Position numbers and translations under genes: made by a program
From: Lingula anatina
Lineage: Eukaryota > Brachiopoda > Lingulata > Lingulida > Lingulidae
Length of the DNA stretch: 64,000 nt
Assembly: GCF_001039355.2 (NCBI RefSeq)
Contig: NW_019774513.1
Span: 178,481-242,480, forward strand
Reading direction: 5' to 3'
Notes under the pieces: generated by a model
What the model was told of the DNA's origin: nothing
What the model saw: the letters and a program-made list of their open reading frames with translations, nothing else
Database searches by the model: none
Part shown: one piece after another, positions 60,138-64,000 of the stretch
How the letters are laid out: each line of letters begins with the position of its first letter
How positions within the stretch are numbered: the first letter of the stretch is position 1

Positions 60138-62152
60138 TGATAGGATTCCTGATGGGACTGTAGCTTCAGACTCTTCCGCTAGGGGCGCTACAGGAGGGGC
60201 ACGTCGAAAAGAGCGTGCACAGCGAGATAAAATGGATCTCAAGGACATCCGTAACACCAGTTACCTCCGCACTTCAAATTTTAGTAATATAAGGAAGCCG
60301 CTCAGCATAAATAGGGCTTTTATCGATTGAAAAGAAGTATGTGTAATAATGGAAAACGTGTCAGTGTAGTGTTAAATGCATAGGGATCGTTGTAGAGACT
60401 CGATGGAGAAGCGTGATCCTCATTCGTGTTTACAATTCTAGGCGATCTTTAAAATTAGTCATATTTACGAACAGCAGTCGGTAGACTAATTTCTATGGCT
60501 GCATTTCATTAGCAGGCTGCATGGCAAAAGAAATCACCCTAGTAATAATAATCATAAAGAAGTACAAAGTACCAAACCGGTAACGGTACCGTTAAGACAA
60601 CATTACGTTATTCCAGAGAGAAGGATCAACTTAAACGATTTCAAGACCTGTCCCCGCTCTCACAGCATTATTTAACAGCTCCCTCCATCCCCCCCCCCCC
60701 CCATGGAATTTATTGAATATCTTGGGGCACTTTAGTAAACGGGATTAAAATTAAGTCTTTGTTACTTACATGTAAATAGAACCAAGAAGATTGATTTTAT
60801 GACCGATAAATCTGCTAGGTGAAAAACTCGAGTTTTAACAGAGAAGTGCTTCTTTTTACTTCGCAGAGTTCACCGTCGCGCATCAAACGTGTTTCAGGAC
60901 GTCCCTAAAAGGAATTAACTTGATCACGCAGATAAATTAGTTTATCAAAAATGCCGGTATAAACTGCCTCACATATTCTGAGAACAGGATTAACGAGATG
61001 TTTTTTTCTCTCGTAGTTAACAAATTGCAATATTTCTTCAATATTTTAAGTGGATCATGGTGTTTTGTAATGCATGGCAACATGGCTTGTTAAATAGACG
61101 AACTTCGCTGAATTCAATAACAATCTTTCGGACGTGTCCAATTATATTTATTTTTCAGCTATGTAAATACCTGAAGAGAAGGTAAAAATAAAATGCCTGT
61201 TTTTTTCAACAGCGGCAATTTTCGCTGAAAATAATTTGTCGACTAACAAACAATTTAGGGAAACAAGAATTTAAATTTGAACGAAAAATAACGGAACGGA
61301 AAACTTAAGTACGGAAATATAGTTCTATTCTTATATAAATTGCTTTTTTTATGACACGAAGACAAGTTTCTTTTGTAGTTTCACTGCGAATTAAACCAGA
61401 CTTCAGTTCAAAGCTCAAAGCTTGGTTCCAGCATGGTATCTATACATAGATCTCGGTCGTTGAACTTTCAGCCGTGTATTCACCTTTCAACGTCCTTTCG
61501 ATCTTTTACCACAGCGATACAGCTGCCCCCCGTGGGTTGTGAGGAGTTATTACATTGTAATTACGCTACAGGAGATTTTACCCTCTTTCACAGGCTCTCA
61601 ACGTGTTCGCTATCTACTGTCTGGCCGCCCCGTGCCGAGCGCAGGGCGGGGGGGGGGGGGGGGGGGTGCTCATTCTTTTACGTAATAGCTAAGCTATTAT
61701 TTTGTCTATCTCTGAAAACACACTGGTGGAGCTGTAGCGCGAAATCATAACGCCCGGTGAGAAAATGTCTTAAGTCTACTTTCAGCTTTTTTATTCGAAA
61801 ATTGACTTCATGAACCATGAACTGTCACCCGTCTGCGTTGGTATCCAGAACCCTCCGCCCGGAGGAAGGGATAAAGACGGCATGCTGTAATAACAAACTT
61901 ATTTTATTATGCTGTTGTTATTTTTTGAGGACTGCGAATGTCCTAGATGAAATGCCATCAAGATAAAGTTCTTAATTTTCAGTTTGCAGACTGTGGGCAT
62001 TTACTGTGGCGTACTTGGCGTATTTTCGAATTGAAAAAAATTGATTATTGGGTAGGACATGGGAATTTCATAGTATTTTAATACTACTTTTCATAGTTTT
62101 TAAAAATAGTCAAGTTCTGAATGTGAAAAACCAACATTTTGTACCAGCTTAA

Positions 62153-63050
62153 GCCTCGGTCACAACCGGCCGCACGGGATCTTACGGGCTGTTTGCGTCC
62201 AAATTTTGCGCAGAATCTCACGTCCCACGCAAGTCCTTCTTACGCAATTTCGAGTTTGCAGACAGCCCGTAAGCACGTACGGAGGATGTGGGACATGTCC
62301 AAAAAATTCTACGAATAGCCTGCGAACAGCGAGGCCGCAAGCGTAACTTGTTCCCTCGCACGGAGTTAGCAAGAGAGACGCGCGTTGTGCACGACGCACG
62401 TCGCAAGCAATGAAGGAGCAAGTGCCCTTTGCGTGTTGAGTAAGGCGCACGCCCTCACAACTAACGAACAAAGTAGAGAGCACACCGGAAATGCGTCGCA
62501 CGTGCGTAACCCCCACGCCTGGTGTATAAAAGGCGTGCTCACGACGCCCGCTCGTGTCTTTACAATGAACGTCGACTGTGTAACGTGTACAACAATTTTC
62601 AAAATTTTCAAATTTTTGCTCAATTTAGTTTCTAATATGCCTCCAAAAGGCAAGAGAAAAAAGCTTACATAGTAGAAAAAAGGGAAGAGGAAGAAGAAAG
62701 AAGAGGAGAACAGGAAGCAAAATTGACGTACGCCGTCAGTACGTCACCACAAACGTGTAAGTCAAGTGTGAAGCAAAACTGACGCAAAAGGGCACTACTT
62801 TCGTCTTGCGTTGCATTCCCTTCGTAAGTGGTGTGTGTGTGCCACGTACACAGGAAGCAAGACAAACTCAAGAAATGAGTACAATTTCTACAGCCATCGC
62901 TCCTTGCAATTAGCGTCCCTGCTTGAAAGGACATCTCATGTGGCCCTTGCGACTCGCAAGGCAGACTTTCCTCTACCTCTACGGCCTCCACGGCCTCCGC
63001 AACACCCAAAAATCGATCCTGAAATTCGTGCGTCCGGTTGTGACGGAGGC
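62153..63050. mobile_element. 898-base inverted-repeat element flanked by TTAA
   Basis: The termini GCCTCGGTCACAACCGG and CCGGTTGTGACGGAGGC are inverted, with one unpaired position. TTAA stands on both sides (62149-62152 and 63051-63054). A TTAA duplication is the mark of piggyBac-type insertion, although the ends are not a classic piggyBac terminus. The interior is GC-rich, with a TATAAAAG box (62525) and a short frame MPPKGKRKKLT (62637-62672) followed by a Lys/Glu/Arg-coding purine stretch broken by stops. This may be a remnant of the parent element's gene. Confidence 0.75.
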
Positions 63051-63054
63051 TTAA

Positions 63055-63139
63055 ACTTAAATCAAATTTGATAATTCAAAGTTATAAAAATGAAACTATA
63101 ATTTAACATCGTTCGTGATGTCATTGCAAATTGATTTAC

Positions 63140-63182
<43 letters not shown>

Positions 63183-64000
63183 AGTACCTGCTTAAAATAC
63201 ATCTTAATCTTTAATAACTATAGATATAGCTTAAAAAGGAAAGCTGTTGCTATGGTAATTCTCTTTGAATGTTAGCCAGGGAAACATCCAATCACTAAAT
63301 AAGTATGATGTCTCCTCTAACAATGATATCTATATTAATCACAGCAGACAGACGGAGAAATTCAACTTTGACAAATAAGCTGTCACATTATTTGCCTCAT
63401 TCTCTCTCTCTCTCACAAATCAAGACTCAAATCGAAAAAAAAAGAAAAAAAAAAAGAAAAGAAAATCGATTAACTGAATGAGGGGCAAGCTTGGGATATG
63501 GGAGATATGTTTCGTAATAACAGAATATCCTCCCGAGTTGCCTTGGTTACCTTGGCAACCTGATATAACCTTGAGCGCGCTGTCTTAGGAAAAGAGACCT
63601 TACGTGACAGAAGTGCCCGCCCTGCCTGTTACGGGGTAAAAAAGTGAATGTGGGGTTGTATAGCTCTCCTAAGTGCAAGACGAATTTAAAAAGTTGCTTA
63701 TGATAACAAGGCGGCAATTTTCTGTAAAAATGGTCAGTAGTATTATTAATTTATTAATTAATCAATTAATCCATTTATTGTTTTTTAACAATAATAGGTT
63801 TAACTGATACTGAACATGTAGCTAAATTTTATGGTCGGTCGGTCTGTTTTCGTTTTTATTTTGACTTTTACTGGGAAGAAATATCAACTCCACGGTGTGG
63901 GCGACAAGAAATTATAAAACCACCAGCATTATGTTTTTTTTCCTGGGTTACAAATTTCTTTATTAACCAAATCAAACTGATATGCAAAAAATCCTGATTT
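63055..64000. other. Right-end stretch without gene
   Basis: Contains a poly(T) run of about 42 bases at 63140-63181, a short CT run near 63402 and an A-rich run near 63437. No exon or RNA gene seen. Confidence 0.5.

Larger units (their letters stand above)
57129..62148. other. CDK5R1 3' UTR and gene-poor right part
   Basis: The first kilobase is probably 3' UTR; ATTAAA at 57175 is a weak poly(A) signal and no strong one was noticed close by. Beyond it there is no recognised gene on either strand. The stretch holds one repeated block (59159-60137), C- and G-runs (60690, 61648-61667) and short incidental frames. Confidence 0.4.

Noticed and set aside
62160-63071. Several 67-118 codon frames on both strands
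   Set aside because: They lie within the TTAA-flanked element, whose GC-rich sequence is open by chance. Only the short MPPKGKRKKLT relic is worth noting.
1-64000. CRISPR array, operons, ribosome binding sites, replication origins
   Set aside because: The window is animal nuclear DNA. The short tandem repeats are microsatellites without spacer structure.

Overview
The window is metazoan nuclear DNA, most likely from a marine invertebrate and plausibly a lophotrochozoan such as a mollusc, brachiopod or annelid. The evidence is long AT-rich non-coding DNA, GT-AG introns, animal gene families (an IAP-type RING protein, a Scleraxis/TCF15-type bHLH factor and the CDK5 activator p35), eukaryotic tRNA-Lys(CTT) genes, many short inverted-repeat transposons and many microsatellites. 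The exact taxon cannot be read from the sequence.

Layout. 1-7.5 kb holds the last two exons of an inhibitor-of-apoptosis gene on the + strand. Their intron carries a decayed antisense Tc1/mariner transposase, and the 3' side holds a tandem repeat and a fold-back repeat. 8.8-24.2 kb holds a + strand gene for a small secreted Cys-rich protein: a signal-peptide exon at 8830 and a Cys-rich exon at 18851 that splice in phase across a 10 kb intron containing tRNA-Lys genes and transposons. Exons 2-3 appear twice because 13.26-19.39 kb is repeated at 19.40-24.24 kb. 24.2-36.9 kb is gene-poor, with a second near-perfect 1.3 kb repeat and one possible kringle-like orphan exon. 36.98-37.47 kb is exon 1 of a TCF15/Scleraxis-like bHLH gene on the - strand. 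38.5-55.5 kb is gene-poor, with microsatellites, short inverted-repeat elements, a LINE 3' end and a third repeated block. 55.5-57.1 kb is CDK5R1 (p35) on the + strand, with its coding region intact in one exon. 57.1-64 kb is gene-poor, with a fourth repeated block and a 0.9 kb element flanked by TTAA.

Assembly. The window has five isolated single 'n' characters (19395, 22112, 25538, 50834, 59648). Four lie exactly where a sequence block ends and a near-identical copy begins. The fifth lies inside a repeated block, at an internal deletion. This is best read as two haplotypes laid end to end, not as real tandem duplication. It gives a useful by-product: comparing copies reveals a transposon with its empty site and a LINE insertion present in only one copy.

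The genes do not form a functional unit. They are unrelated single-copy animal genes (apoptosis control, a secreted peptide, mesoderm/tendon-type transcription factor, neuronal kinase activator). I found no convincing evidence of a wholly new system. The most novel coding feature is the secreted Cys-rich protein, which I do not recognise.
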